64,000 bases of DNA from NCBI GenBank assembly GCA_905182995.1, contig CAJJDP010000026.1:519804-583803 (forward strand), given 5' to 3'. This document shows positions 14,564 through 27,677 of the stretch, one piece after another (position 1 is the stretch's first letter; the number at the start of each line of letters is the position of its first letter). A program made the position numbers and the translations under genes. Source of the stretch: Paramecium octaurelia (lineage: Eukaryota; Ciliophora; Oligohymenophorea; Peniculida; Parameciidae). The notes below the pieces were generated by a model. That model was not told where the DNA came from. It saw only the letters and a program-made list of their open reading frames with translations, and searched no databases.

Positions 14564-14853
14564 CTTTTGAAGCAAAGAATTATAAAATAAATATTTATAA
14601 AAAATGCAAAAATAAAACACTAATACTAGTTTGCAAAATTATTCCCATGTATTAAAGTACCCTAAACTGAATGGTAGATGCATCCAGAAATTATTGAATA
14701 AATATTTCCTAATATTGTAAATTAAAATTTTAAGTAGTTTATAATCGTTGCTTTTTTCATCTTTTGCTTGTTTTATGTAATATCTTTTACCTTATTTTAA
14801 TATATAACAAACAAGTGTAATTTGTTAATCATTTATTATTATAATAATTCAAC

Positions 14854-15333
14854 ATGTATATGAGATATCACTATGACCTTAAATCTCATATCAAGCAATC
14901 TGATTGTAAATCGAATGTTAATCATTCGCGCACTCCAAGTTTACCGTTATTACTCCCATAGCAACTTAGTCCAGTCAAAGAGAAATCTCCTTAATTAAGT
15001 AAAATGGGGGAATAAATACTTAAGCAATGGGGGTTTTTTCCTGACATAGCATCTACATCAAGAAAAGAAAACTATACAGAGCATATAAAAAGAGAAAAAA
15101 AGTTTAAGGATAAATTTGATGATCTTTTATATAATCTAAATACTGAGAGATCAAAATGTCAAAAGAATGATTACTTGTAAAATGAATTTAATCTAAAAAA
15201 ATCTGTTCATTTCAACAATGTAGTTACGGTTAAGGACATTGATGGTCAAGTTTCCTAAAAAGAAATCAAGTTAATTTCGAGAAATAAGAAAAGACAAAGA
15301 ACTAAACTTGATAATTTGACTGTGATTAGTTGA
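14854..15333 (+). CDS. Hypothetical basic protein with a possible PP1-docking motif
   Basis: Uninterrupted frame of 159 residues beginning MYMRYHYDLKSHIKQ and ending at TGA. It is Lys/Ser-rich and appears disordered. Near the C terminus it carries KKSVHFNNVVTV, whose KSVHF core fits the RVxF-type docking motif ([K/R]x[V/I]x[F/W]) for protein phosphatase 1. Such a short motif arises by chance, so the role is speculative. It is divergent from the Eaf6 gene, sharing a gap of about 290 bp. Confidence 0.6.
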
Positions 15334-15830
15334 TCTTTCTTTAACTAATTTAAACTTTATGTGTTTCTATATAAAATACTTCAAATTATATAAATTGATT
15401 TATACCTTAGTTTCTATTTTATCATAAATAGTAAGTTGCAAGAAAAATTAAATTATCTATTAATTTTCTTAAATTTAAGAAGCACATTTAAAAGGTTTTC
15501 CTTGCTTTTTGTAAAGTTAGCAATATTATTGGGTAATCAGAATTTAAATCGTCATTTGAATAAATATTATAAATACTTGAATTAATTCAATTCGTGGAAA
15601 ATTTATTTCTAATATAAAATAATTATATTGTATATTAGAATTAGAATCTAAAGAATGACTATTGCTGTCATTAGAATCTGAAAATCTTCATCATCATTTA
15701 CCTATGAGAAAAGTTTTAAATTTAAAAAGTGAAATTAAAAATTAAAGATTCATGCTGATTCTTTTCATTGGAAATGAATCAATAATAGAAATTTACTTGT
15801 TTTTAATATTTTTGGATAAATTATAAGTTA
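15334..15830. other. Gap with possible small minus-strand gene, unresolved
   Basis: On the minus strand from about 15770 downwards, several protein-like stretches occur in different frames, for example KRISMNLQFLISLFKFK and, further on, NIYSNDDLNSDYPIILLTLQ. An intron-like GTAAATGATG...TTTTCAG is present between some of them. I could not join them into one frame, so this is either a small multi-exon gene or decayed coding sequence. Confidence 0.3.
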
Positions 15831-16394
15831 TCAATGTAATAAGGATACAACTTATGACACAAATTGTGACACATAATTTTAATTTCTACTCCAAATATCA
15901 TCAAACAATGAGTATGGTTCGGTGATATAATGAAATTCCATTTAAACACTCAAGATATTTGTGCTATCTAATTCATAAAGTTTAAGATCATTTAATTTTG
16001 CAAACTAACTCAGGCTCTAACACAACTTTTGATTTCTTGTATTTTATCCATTCAAATTACCGATTAATACTATTTATTATTTATTATTTGTAATTGGTAA
16101 AGCCTAGTATATATCATGAACTTAGTCCATTTAATCGTAACAGCCGCAAATATTAACAACTATCAATATTAAATCAGCAACATTTGAGTAGAATTAAACT
16201 AATCCCAAAGGTTTTCCATCCCATTCTATTGATTATACTTCATAAACTCTGTGTTATGCTACTTTTGCTAATTTAACTTAGAAATGTATATCTTATGGAT
16301 AAAATTCCCTATGGAATTGCCCATAAGTGAGAGCATCGATTAAACTGCTTTTACCAACTCTATTTGGGCCTAAGACTAGCATTACTTGAGACAT
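15831..16394 (-). CDS. Degenerate Ras-like P-loop GTPase-like protein
   Basis: Single exon of 187 residues. It begins MSQVMLVLGPNRVGKSSLID, a clear P-loop (G1, GxxxxGKS) at the place usual for Ras/Rab proteins, and the length is right for a small GTPase. The G3 position, normally DxxG, reads GLVQFYSNVADLILIV. The G4 position, normally NKxD, reads LIGNLNG. There is no C-terminal prenylation cysteine. It therefore looks like a divergent or pseudo-GTPase; nucleotide binding is possible but canonical hydrolysis is doubtful. Confidence 0.7.
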
Positions 16395-16936
16395 CAGAAT
16401 TAACCAAAAAGTATATTTAAATTATATAATTAATCACTCACAGCATTAATCTACTCCTACTTTTCAATGTTTAACTCCATCATCAATTAAAATACCATTT
16501 AAACTTGACTATCTTTGCAGAATAATTTCCATAACTTCTCAAAGACTTGTAATTTAGATATTAAGCCTTGAATTATTTACTATTAGCTTAGAATTTTTCA
16601 TTTATATAATAAATATCTAATATTTAATTGTTTCATTTTTCAATAGTATTTCTAGATTATACAATAATACAAACCGATCACCAATAATCCAAAATCAAGA
16701 TATATCTTAAAGTTGTCAAATGGTTTCCTCCAAAATTTTTTATAATTTATATATGAAATGAAATTAAAATACATATTTTAATTCATTTAATGAAGTGCAT
16801 AATATAATTATAATTAGCAAAATAATTTTCATATATTCACCAACATTTAAAGATAGGCTAATATTCAATATTTTCATTTCTCTTAAGATTCTCGAAACAG
16901 ACATGATGAATCTAATGGTCATAAAAATGATTGAAT
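16395..16936. other. Gap with ambiguous minus-strand coding fragments
   Basis: Between 16620 and 16400 on the minus strand several mutually exclusive spliced readings look protein-like (SLRSYGNYSAKIV; ISKLQVFEKLWKLFCKDSQV; SSLNGILIDDG), each with plausible short introns. None is clearly better, so I do not call a gene. The rest, 16640-16936, shows no coding signal. Confidence 0.3.
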
Positions 16937-17371
16937 TCAGTTAATAATAGAATATGTCAACATAAAACTCTCAAAATCATTTTGATTCAGCTCATCTATC
17001 TGAAGAATAATATAGTATAAAGAACAAATTTTAGCGAATAATTAATACATCTAATTTATTATTTCTGGTAATCTGCAATTCCGTCTAAGAATTTGATGAA
17101 TAACTCTAAAAGAAGATAGTCATAATATTAAATTTTCGAATCATTTATTACAACATTAAGTTGGTCCAGAAATTTTTTAAAGTTTTAATTTATAGAATTA
17201 ATTCTTTTTTAACTTATTATAAAACTTAAACATTTTTTTTTTAAATCCCCTTTCTTAAATTAATTGAAAATTATCAAATGAAGCGATATTTGAAAAAATT
17301 TCCAATTAATTAATTCTTATTTCATAATTGGGTTTGATTTAAAGAATTTTGGATGCTGAATTTTTTATCAT
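16937..17371 (-). CDS. Small hypothetical helical protein
   Basis: Three exons joined by introns of 19 nt (GTTTAAGTTTTATAATAAG) and 26 nt give 129 residues in one consistent frame, starting MIKNSASKILQIKPNYEIR. The protein is Lys/Ile/Leu-rich and predicted helical (FKKFLDQLNVVINDSK, YYDYLLLELFIKFLDG), ending in FESFMLTYSIIN. No known family was recognised. Support comes from frame consistency, not homology. It lies divergent from the polyubiquitin gene. Confidence 0.5.
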
Positions 17372-17792
17372 AATGTATATAAGAAATAAGAATTTTCTAA
17401 AAAAAATTTATCTTAGCTCTAAATATTTCCGAACTTGTTATTTTCAGTTTTTAAAAGGTCTAAACAAATGAAAATTTGTTGTAAATGGAAAAATATTTAT
17501 AATGTTTCTTAAATTCTTAATATAATTTGAAAATAAGTAAATATTTGATCTGTAGGGATATTTCGATAACAATTGAATTTTGATGATGATAAAATAAAAA
17601 ATAATAAAAAACCTAACATTTGAAAGGTATTTGCTTATATTTTATTAAGAAAAAATGACAAATTATGCCTTAAGTATTCTATAAATAGAAATGGTATTTA
17701 TCAGAACGACAACATTAGGTAATCAGAATTAAACAAAATTATTTCTCCTTAAAAACAGCTTGAGTCTTAATAGAAAGTAATATTAATAAACA
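17372..17792. promoter_or_regulatory. Upstream region of the polyubiquitin gene
   Basis: About 420 bp between divergent genes, with no coding signal. It contains an inverted repeat, TTCTAT-AA-ATAGAA, at 17677-17690, about 100 bp before the ATG. Polyubiquitin genes are often stress-induced, but I see no clear heat-shock element of alternating GAA/TTC units, so regulation is not established from the sequence. Confidence 0.35.
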
Positions 17793-19166
<1,374 letters not shown>

Positions 19167-19247
19167 TTTAAACTATCCATATGTTATATTAATTCATAAT
19201 TATTCAAAAAAAAAAAATATTCTATTATTTATATTATGTATATATTA

Positions 19248-21150
19248 TCATTATTTTTACATATAAAATGAGTATGATTCTGAAAAGATTTTATCTACAT
19301 TTTTATTTTAAAGCAATGATTCTAATTAATATATAGGTATATCCTCTACATATATTTCATTAACTGTCAAAATCTTTACTAAATATACTATGATAGACTT
19401 TTTTTTTATTTAATCCTTCTCTACTTAGTAAATATCTTGAATTAAATAACCTATATATCGATTTATGCATTATTAAAAAATATTATCAAAGTTTTCTTTT
19501 GGAAAATAAGCTAATGCTTCCTCAAGCCATTCATTTTATACATATTTTTTTTTATAATCATCTGGTCTTTGATTTATATTTAAATCGAAAGTTTTGATGT
19601 TGTGTTATATTTATTCATAAATCCAACCCTTGCTATTTAGCATTTCTTCAATTAAAACTTTCCATTAATCAGTGCTGATTAAGCTATTATAATAAGGTGA
19701 ATTAAATATATTTCCATCTTCAACAATGATTTTAATTAGTTCTTTTTATAGCTTAAATATCTTTTTAGATATGATAAGAACTGGAAAAAGAAGTTACTTT
19801 ACATTCAAGTGATTAGTCTTGTGAATAAGATCATAAACAATTTAGTGCAGTGTTAAATATCTATGTTTGGATAAATACCTTTCAAAAAGCTCATTTATTC
19901 TGCAACTGTCTTATTAAATTTATTGAATTTCATCCTTATCTTGAAAACTTACAGTACTTACAAATTAGGTCTCATTAGAAACAATTTATTAGCTTTTTCC
20001 TTTTTCTGTTAAGGATTTATTTACAACTTCATCAGGGAAAGTGAAGTGGCCAATATCTGCAAATTTAGGGGAAACCATTGAAATTATTTTCTCCTAATTT
20101 TGAATGTAGAAATCCTAAATTTTTTTGACGTTCTAAACTCTGGAATTAAATCCTAAATGAGTTTCCAATTAAAGAGCTTTATAAATAGTATAATTATGAA
20201 CTTGTTTTGAAAATGGAACAATCAAACATTTCACTCCATTTTAATCTTTGTTCAGGATTATAATGAAGCATTCTTCTAATTAATTGCTAAATTTCGTGTG
20301 GTGGAGATTCATTTTATGATACAAAATTTATATTATCCGCTATGATACTTTAATTAATTTACGTCCTTTTAATATTTATTCTAGGTATTCTTCCTCAGTT
20401 GTTGGCTTGAAGGGATAGTTCCCACCGCAAAGCAATTAATAGAACATCACTCCAATGGAAAAAATATCAACAGCGCAATCATAGGGTTTATTTAGGATAA
20501 TTTCTGGTGCTTTTGTTCCAATTGTTCCTAAATTTAATTTAGCAAGAGATTCCTAAGTAATATATTTAAAATACATAGTCTGAGAGTATATGACAGAATC
20601 CTAAATCAGCAATCTTTAATAGAGCGTTATTGTCTTTCATTAATATATTACTCAATTTTAAATCTCTATGAATAATCCTTTTTTCATGTAAAGCGTTAAC
20701 TCCTTATATAATTTATTTGATATATTAAACAGCTTCATAAATTGTGATTTAAAATTTCTTGCACGCTAGGTAACCCTCAAAGTTACCACCTATATAGAAT
20801 TTAGTTTATTACCATCGCAAAGTTCAAGAATCATATAAGCTTAATTGACAGACTCAATATATTCATATATTCTCACAACATGGTTATTTTTGATTTAGAG
20901 CAGTGCATTCTTTTCATTTCGAATGAGATCTCCAATAATACCTCCATTTTCTTTGAAAATTTCTTTCTTTATTGATTTTATTGCATATTTATTTCCTTAA
21001 TCATCACTTGCTAAATACACCTATATCGTATTAGAATTAAAAATTTACCACTCCATAATTACCCCGGCCTATCTCGTTATGAAAGCGATAGACCCCAAGT
21101 TTCTTTCCAGGAGGATTGAATGGTAGACGATTCTGGTTAGTTTATTACAT
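19248..21150 (-). CDS. Serine/threonine protein kinase with long C-terminal extension
   Basis: About 609 residues after removing introns of 28, 23 and 22 nt. The kinase domain is N-terminal: Gly-rich loop GRGNYGVV, catalytic Lys in YAIKSIKKE, catalytic loop [14 protein letters not shown], metal-binding DLG (in place of DFG) in [17 protein letters not shown] before the P+1 region, and the F-helix [20 protein letters not shown]. All catalytic residues are present, so it is probably active. The layout is similar to ULK-like or calcium-dependent ciliate kinases. The C-terminal 300 residues match nothing I recognise and carry no EF hands. The start is the Met 14 codons before the Lys-Leu-Gly-Val strand. 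Confidence 0.85.
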
Positions 21151-21197
21151 TATGTGCACTATAAGTATATTTTATATTATCTAAATAATTAAAAATT

Positions 21198-21420
21198 TCA
21201 TCCTTTCATTATAATCATGAGAGGCCAATATTTATTATCCTTCAACATAAGATGCTTTTTCACAGTATCAATTATAACACCTAAGCCTGAAAATGAAATG
21301 AATCAAATATTTTGAAAAAAAAACACAAATGTATTCTGGGATTTCTCTAATTTCTTTTTTCTAATAGTTTATTTGAATAGATTTGAAAAGAAGTATTTCT
21401 TACTTTTGGATTAATCCATA
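21198..21420 (-). CDS. Possible small gene or orphan exon
   Basis: A frame reading EIREIPEYI can be joined through a GTG...CAG segment of 40 nt to LGVIIDTVKKHLMLKDNKYW and a TGA stop. Both halves look like real protein, but 40 nt is long for an intron here and no in-frame Met was found upstream. It could be the end of an unrecognised gene or chance. Function unknown. Confidence 0.3.
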
Positions 21421-21581
21421 TCCTCTATGATAAGACCTTGAAAAACGAAATATCAAAAAAATGAAAATCCTGATTATTAATTGTTTTATTTTTTACTATT
21501 GTTTAAGAATAAAATAAGAAAATTTTCTTATAATTTATTGAAATGATGATAAAGGTGATTAAGATCATGCTATTATTGAAT

Positions 21582-23247
21582 TCATACTTTTCGTAAACAT
21601 AAAAAGCCTTCTCCTAAATCTCCTTGATAAGCAATATTAATTCTTGCTCGAGCAGGCAAAGAGATGAAATCAATCATTGTCAATCCAGTGACAGATGTTT
21701 TAGTATCCTTTAGTTTTCCTGAAGAGTGATGAACGACATAACTAATATAGGATAGATTTTCTACCTACTATTATTAACTGCATTGATAATTGTTTCTCCA
21801 TTAACCATGATATCAATTTTGGGTTTCTTTTTAGCAAAGAATCCAAGAGTGATTTCATAAATCCCAGGAGCAACAACAATGATATTTGGCTTATCTTTAT
21901 CCCATAAGAAATTTTCAGTTAATGTATTAATTGCTTATATATTCCATGGTATTAAACTTCCAGGACTCAGAAAATTGCCTTTATAAAGCCACCTGCCAAT
22001 TATATTTTAACTACATAGTTATTCATTCAGAGTGTTTTGATTTAATTAGAACCTATTGAAGTCTTCATAATTAAATTTTGATGATAAAATAGATTATATT
22101 TCGTTGAATGCCTTAGAAACATCTTCATGATTTGCTTTTTTATCAAGTACTTCTTTAAATTCTCTCTTAGACATTTTTTTTTGAACTTCCTTTTAAATTT
22201 CAGCAATTTACAAATTATTGGCATCTTTATATTCTAAAAATGTATTTGCATCTTATTTCTTTGCTAAATCAAGTGCAATGTTTTCAATTAAGGACATGTG
22301 TTGATGAAAATCTTTGAGAGGAACTTTGTCTTCTGAATGCAATAAAAGTGTTTCCATATCTATTTTTCCTTACAATAACTGCATAACTTCACTATGATTT
22401 GCCTATTTCGAATTAAGGTAAAATGTATACTTTCTTATTAATCAATTAGTAAAATTCATTTCCTTATAATTCCAAAACAGTACGCACTTCGTCTTTGAAT
22501 TCTTAAAATCGCTAGGCAATATCAATTTATTGGGTATTTAATGCATTTTATACTTCGATTAAATCCGATTTTTATTCTAATAATAAATGAATCTAATTAA
22601 TCCTAGTTTCTAACTCTGGTTTTTTGACAAATAATTATTGTTAATCATTAATTTCTATTTTCATAGAATCTACTTATTGAACTATTCTTTCTAATTCTTG
22701 AAAAAAAGCTTTTTTATTTGCATTAAGTAGGGATTTAGTAAGAGTTTGGTGTTCATTTAATTATTTCTATTCTTCTTAGTAGTATTGCTTGAGTTGATCC
22801 TTGAATTAGTTAACTGTTTCAGTCAAATTAGAAATTTCTAAACGTCGAATTTTTTCATTGAGTAGATCATCAAAGTATTTTTTTTAATAGGCCATTTCAT
22901 TTTTGAGTAAATCCACATCTTCTTGAATGTTTTTTCTGTTGGATTCCATCATTTAATAAGCCTCATTTTAATCCATTTTGTTTTCATCAATATGCAACAT
23001 TTTCTATTCTAAAACTTTGATCGTGTAATCAAATTATTATTTGAATTGTTCTATCTATATTGATATTGAATCATCTCTACTATTTACTATGATTTATGTT
23101 AATGATAGTACATTCTCGTTTTGCAGTGAATATTTTCTGTTCGAATTAGTTGTGAAGTAGAGAGATGTCTTTTTGTATATGCTCTATGTTGAGAGTTATT
23201 TAGGTGATTTAGTTTTAGAGGTAAGTTAGGAGAGTGTTTGAACTCAT
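21582..23247 (-). CDS. Coiled-coil protein with C-terminal C1q/TNF-like beta-sandwich
   Basis: Introns of 25, 28 and 23 nt give 529 residues. Residues about 1-380 are a long coiled coil rich in Glu, Lys, Gln and Leu. The last 130 residues are beta-rich and aromatic: PGIYEITLGFFAKKKPKIDI, then LTMIDFISLPARARINIAYQ and GFLCLRKV. This resembles the C1q/TNF-like jelly roll, where coiled coils drive trimerisation. There is no signal peptide, so it is probably cytoplasmic or cytoskeletal. The C1q-like call is by pattern only. Confidence 0.7.
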
Positions 23248-23287
23248 TCAAATTTCAACAGAAAATATAATAAAAAAAGTTAATTAA

Positions 23288-24885
23288 TCAATCACTTTTC
23301 CTACGATACATGAATAGGTAAGCAGAATCGATTTGATTGATTTGGTTAGGGGAGAGACGCTCAATTTCATCATCATTGAAAAGATAAAACTTCACAAATC
23401 ATTAAGATAAACATACATTCTGATTACGCTTGACTACAGCCACATAATGACCTTAATCGATAGATCCTGAATGCACAATCATACCTTATAATTCATATTT
23501 AGTTTCGACTACCTCAGGAATGCAGAAACTATATCATTAATTAGATGTTACCTTTTAACATTCAATTCCATATTAGCAGTGACAGGTTCTTTTATTTTTT
23601 TTTTTTACGGAAAACTTTGGAATCGTTTTAATTACAGAACTAAAATGTTTGGTGTGAATGTAATTTTAACACGCCGTTTGATATTTCTTAACTTTTAATT
23701 GCAAAATGAGCAAGTCCACTCTCCTTCAATCATTTCTTCTTTGAAATAGTTGTTAAGGCATTCCGATATTGTCAGTTTTCTTTACATAAAATTCTTACTC
23801 ACAAGTGGTAGACTTAAATCATAGAATTGATCTTGATGCTGGCTTATCTTATCACAACTTGAGCATTTGATGAATGATGTAAGTTGTCCATAGAATATTT
23901 CATCAATGAATGTAAGAGATTACTTAAACTAACATTATTCAGGTTAAATGAATTAAGGAGCATTATTTACATAGATTTCTTCTTTAAATTTATCTAGTAT
24001 GAAGAGCAGTAATTCAGAGCTATCATGCATTTCATAGATTGAGAAATGCTTTTACAGAACTTTGATTAATTCTTTGGCCACCAAGCGAGCTTTATAGTGT
24101 ACTTTAGATGCCTTTTTTAACAGAATTGAATAGGCATAACTAAAAGGTCTGCAATCATTTGAGTATTAATGGAGGAAATGGTAGTTTAACTAAGGGATGC
24201 CCATCAGACATTATATTACACTATTTAAGTAACAGAAGTAGATTTCATTTTCTAATCCAATTATTTAAAGTTCTTTGATTGGCATTTATTTTAAGTTTCT
24301 AATTTTAGCTTATTTTTTATCAAGATCATTCATAGAGGGTGATGCAAATACCTTTAGCGATTAGTCTAGGAGATTATTTTCACTTTTTCTATCTAAATCA
24401 TTGATTGTGAGCATGGGTCCTCCTTTATAGATATTTACCAGCACATTCCAGACTTAATCATTAACCAATACGTAATCCTTATCTAACACCAATTCTTCTT
24501 TCGCTTTAATTTTATCATATAAGATTCTGTTCTTAATTTCTCCAGGCTGTATTCCCGCATCCTTGATATAATTGGTGTATGCAATGGCCCAGTTAAATTC
24601 GATGAGATGAGTTTTATCAGGCAATTCAATCAATTTTATAACTAATTCACGCTCTTGCTCTAAGGTTTTCTTGTCATGCAAAATGAACTTTTCTATTTCT
24701 TATAGGCTCAGATTGATTTTATCATTAGTTCCTTCCATATTGGTTAGATTAGTGGAGTGTTGATCTTGATCATTAGAGGTTCTTATTTGATATTTAGATT
24801 GTTTTGGTTGAGTTTATTAGGGAGGAGTTTATGTTTAAGTTTGCACAACTTTTGGCTTTTTGTTACTTTTACAACATATAAACAT
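23288..24885 (-). CDS. Ubiquitin-specific protease (USP family) with DUSP-like N terminus
   Basis: Introns of 23 and 27 nt give 515 residues. An N-terminal DUSP-like region contains WNVLVNIYKGGPMLT. The USP Cys box reads GLENEIYFCYLNSVIQCL, retaining the catalytic Cys but with Tyr-Phe where USPs have Asn-Thr. Two CxxC zinc-ribbon pairs (CSSC, CSFC) and LQLKRF follow. The His box is SGSIDQGHYVAVVKR, ending FYLFNDDEIERL...AYLFMYRR. It should remove ubiquitin from substrates; the altered Cys box may change activity. The gene is tightly packed, with the coiled-coil gene start 41 bp beyond its stop. Confidence 0.88.
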
Positions 24886-25025
24886 ATTTAATTTTTAATT
24901 ATAAAATATATCACTAGTTTAAATGAACTAATTGTTTCAAATCTCCCTATTATATTCAAATATTGTTTTCTCTCAGAAGCAAAGATTTTTTTATTTTATA
25001 ATTAATCGTACTGTTGAAATTGCAG

Positions 25026-25870
25026 ATGTAATCAAATTTGCCAATCGAATCAGTGCTCGATATTTTAGATAATGGAGAGAAAATCAAGTGCATCCAAGGA
25101 TTGGTTGAAACATTTGATCAACTGAAATCAAATTAAGTTCATAATGCTTATTTGATAAAAAAGATTAAGGAAGTAAGTTTATTACAATAGATCTAGCTTC
25201 GACTTGTTTCTTAAATAATTAACGACATGTTATGCAGTGACGAGGTCGTTCACAGTCCAAAAAGGTAATAGAGCAAGATCAAAAAAAGTCGAATCATTTT
25301 TGACAAGCAACTTGATCTTTAGCTTTTGAAGACCTCCATAGTTAAGATTGAATCATCGATCAGAGAGGGATTCAAGTTACATTAAGAATTGCATCCAAAA
25401 TTTCAATTGATATAAAATTAAAATATAGAAGACTAGGACGATGACCTATTTAATCAACTTGATATTATGAGACTAGTACAAATCTATCAAAGTGAGATGG
25501 AATATGTGAATGAATATTTCAATAGGGTTGAAAAAAATCCAAATAATTCAAATAGTTAGTCCTTGGATATTTTAAATCAATCGTATTAAGATATGCTTCT
25601 TGACCAGAACATCTTCATCATTGTTCGATATGTAATAAGACTTATATAGTTTAGTTTTAAAATTTGAATCAAATTATCGAGGCGCTTGAAAATTTGAAAT
25701 AAAAACTCGTTTAATATGATGAATTCGAATCCTAATCAACGAATTTTGAAAACTCAAGGAACTCATCAACAAATGAAAGTATTTCAAATCAAAATCATTT
25801 ATAGAGCATTTTCCTAGAAGCAAATCATAGACATATGAATTATGTGAACAACAGAGGAATAATGTTTTGA
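25026..25870 (+). CDS. Hypothetical helical protein
   Basis: A 23-nt intron (GTAATAAGACTTATATAGTTTAG) joins two open frames, giving 273 residues starting MQSNLPIESVLDILDNGEK. An 18-nt GTAAGT...AATAG stretch near codon 50 is divisible by three and may be a second intron. The protein is helical with acidic and Gln/Asn-rich parts and ends YVNNRGIMF. No family was recognised. It is divergent from the USP gene. Confidence 0.6.
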
Positions 25871-25969
25871 AAGAAATAACAAATGAAATCAAAGAGAAAT
25901 CTTCTGAAACATGTATAAATTGTAGTATATTTTGAATTAATTTATTGTATATTATATTTGCCCTATTAC

Positions 25970-26490
25970 TCACAATAGATACTTATCATGTGGCACTTTT
26001 TTGACAACACCATGTTAAACACCAAATTATTGAGTTGTGACACCTAAGTCATGTAATAAATAATCGCTGGTCTTAACAAGAGGATCATCTCCTATAGAAA
26101 TATAGAACACCAAAGAATACCTGCTGGCAATTCGGTTAGATATCTCATTCTCTAGAATTATCTATTATAAGTATAATCACCAATGCTGTTGTATGTCTTC
26201 ATTTCCAAGAGTTTTCCACCATTTCCTAAAGGTAACATAAAAATAGTACCATTTTCTCCAAAGATGAATCCTTTCACAACACCATCAACAACAAGCTTTG
26301 TAAAAAAGCATCCAGCCAAGACACCTACGATGTATGGGGCTGATTTCTTCAAAGTTTTGAATGTGTAGTTCAACTTGACCATGTCCAACGATGTGTATGT
26401 TTGCAATTACTGGGGAGTCATTGTGCGAGGATTTGGCCACAATTTAGGATCCACGACATTGGGAATCTTGAATTCAGGTAATTTAGACAT
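25970..26490 (-). CDS. Hypothetical single-pass membrane protein
   Basis: One 29-nt intron gives 163 residues beginning MSKLPEFKIPNVVDPKLWPN. A central hydrophobic segment with small residues (APYIVGVLAGCFFTKLVVDG) is a likely transmembrane helix, followed by a glycine-rich polar domain. The architecture, with a Pro-rich N terminus and one helix, is like small mitochondrial inner-membrane complex subunits, but I cannot assign it. The start is 13 bp from the stop of the RING gene on the same strand. Confidence 0.65.
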
Positions 26491-26503
26491 AAATAAATTA
26501 ATA

Positions 26504-27514
26504 TCATTTTTTCAATAAACTTTAACTCAGTGGTTGTTTTCTTAATTAAGAGCATCCGAATGAGACTGGTTTTTGCATCATCACAGGTTTCCGTTTGAAT
26601 TCATTCTCCTATTTATCCTCATAATGCTCTATAATTTTCTATATAGGATTTTGATTCTGACTTCTTGAAAGTTCTTTGATGGATAGATTCTCCTTCTGAA
26701 TTTCCTCATATAAATCTTTCATTCTTTCATATTTTTATTATAACTATTCGTATTTTTTTTGTTGCTATTCCTTTTATTCTTACAATTGAACCACTTCTTT
26801 TTGCACATTCTTGAATTACCCCATTTTTATGACATACAAATCGTAAATCTATTTAGCTTATTCACTAGGACTTTTTTATCTTATTAATTTCAAGTACATA
26901 TCCTCATTCGGATTGTTGATTACTTTTGCTAGACTCTCCAAATAGTCATAACCTTTTAAAAGTGTGTCGTTTTTTTCAATTTCTTACTTTAATTTTCTAT
27001 TTTCTTCTTCTAATGATTAAAAGCAAACTTCAAGGGTCTTTAGTTTTGACTATTATAGCTTCTCCTTGCCTTCCAATTCCTTATTCTTTTCCAAACAGCG
27101 TTTAAGTTCTGCTTGTATATGCTAAACTTCAGTCTAGATAGATTCATTTTTTTCTTCAACAAATTTATTTCTTTGTTTTATTCTTTAATTCTCATGCAAT
27201 AATTCTTCGTGATCCGCCAATAATTTTGCCATATGTTATTTTTAATCGACGGTCAAATCATTTAATAGTTAACTCATTTATTCGTCTATTCCTGATATTT
27301 CCTCAACAGCATAATGTAATGACTATAATTCTGTGGATCTCATACGACAATTAGGGCATTTTCTTGAATTTTAATGGCAATTTACACCACAATTGTAGTG
27401 AAACACATGGCCACAAACTGTAAAAACGCAAAGGTCTTTTATCATCGGATCCAAACAAATTGTACAAATTGGAATTTCAAAGACTTTCCTACCTTTAGCC
27501 TTAAGGGCGCTCAT
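26504..27514 (-). CDS. RING-finger/coiled-coil protein, TRAIP-like E3 ubiquitin ligase
   Basis: Single exon of 336 residues. The RING domain occupies residues about 17-65: CTICLDP, CGHVFHYNCG, CHQNSRKCPNCRM, with all zinc ligands. It is followed directly by a long coiled coil rich in Glu, Lys and Gln. A RING at the N terminus followed by coiled coil is the TRAIP/NOPO architecture, E3 ligases of DNA replication and damage repair. RING identity is firm; the TRAIP assignment is tentative. The C terminus is basic. Confidence 0.75.
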
Positions 27515-27677
27515 TTTGTTTTATTCAAATATAATTAAAAACTAGAATAATAATATAATTAAACCTTATATTGTTATTTTTAATAATTACATAAAATAAT
27601 ATGTTTCCAGGATCTCCCAATTTTGAATTGTATAAAAGATATTAATAAAGATAGACATCTATATATATAAAATATAT

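Noticed and set aside
17677..17690. Inverted repeat TTCTAT-AA-ATAGAA as a heat-shock element
   Set aside because: Spacing does not fit alternating GAA/TTC units, and short palindromes are common in AT-rich DNA.
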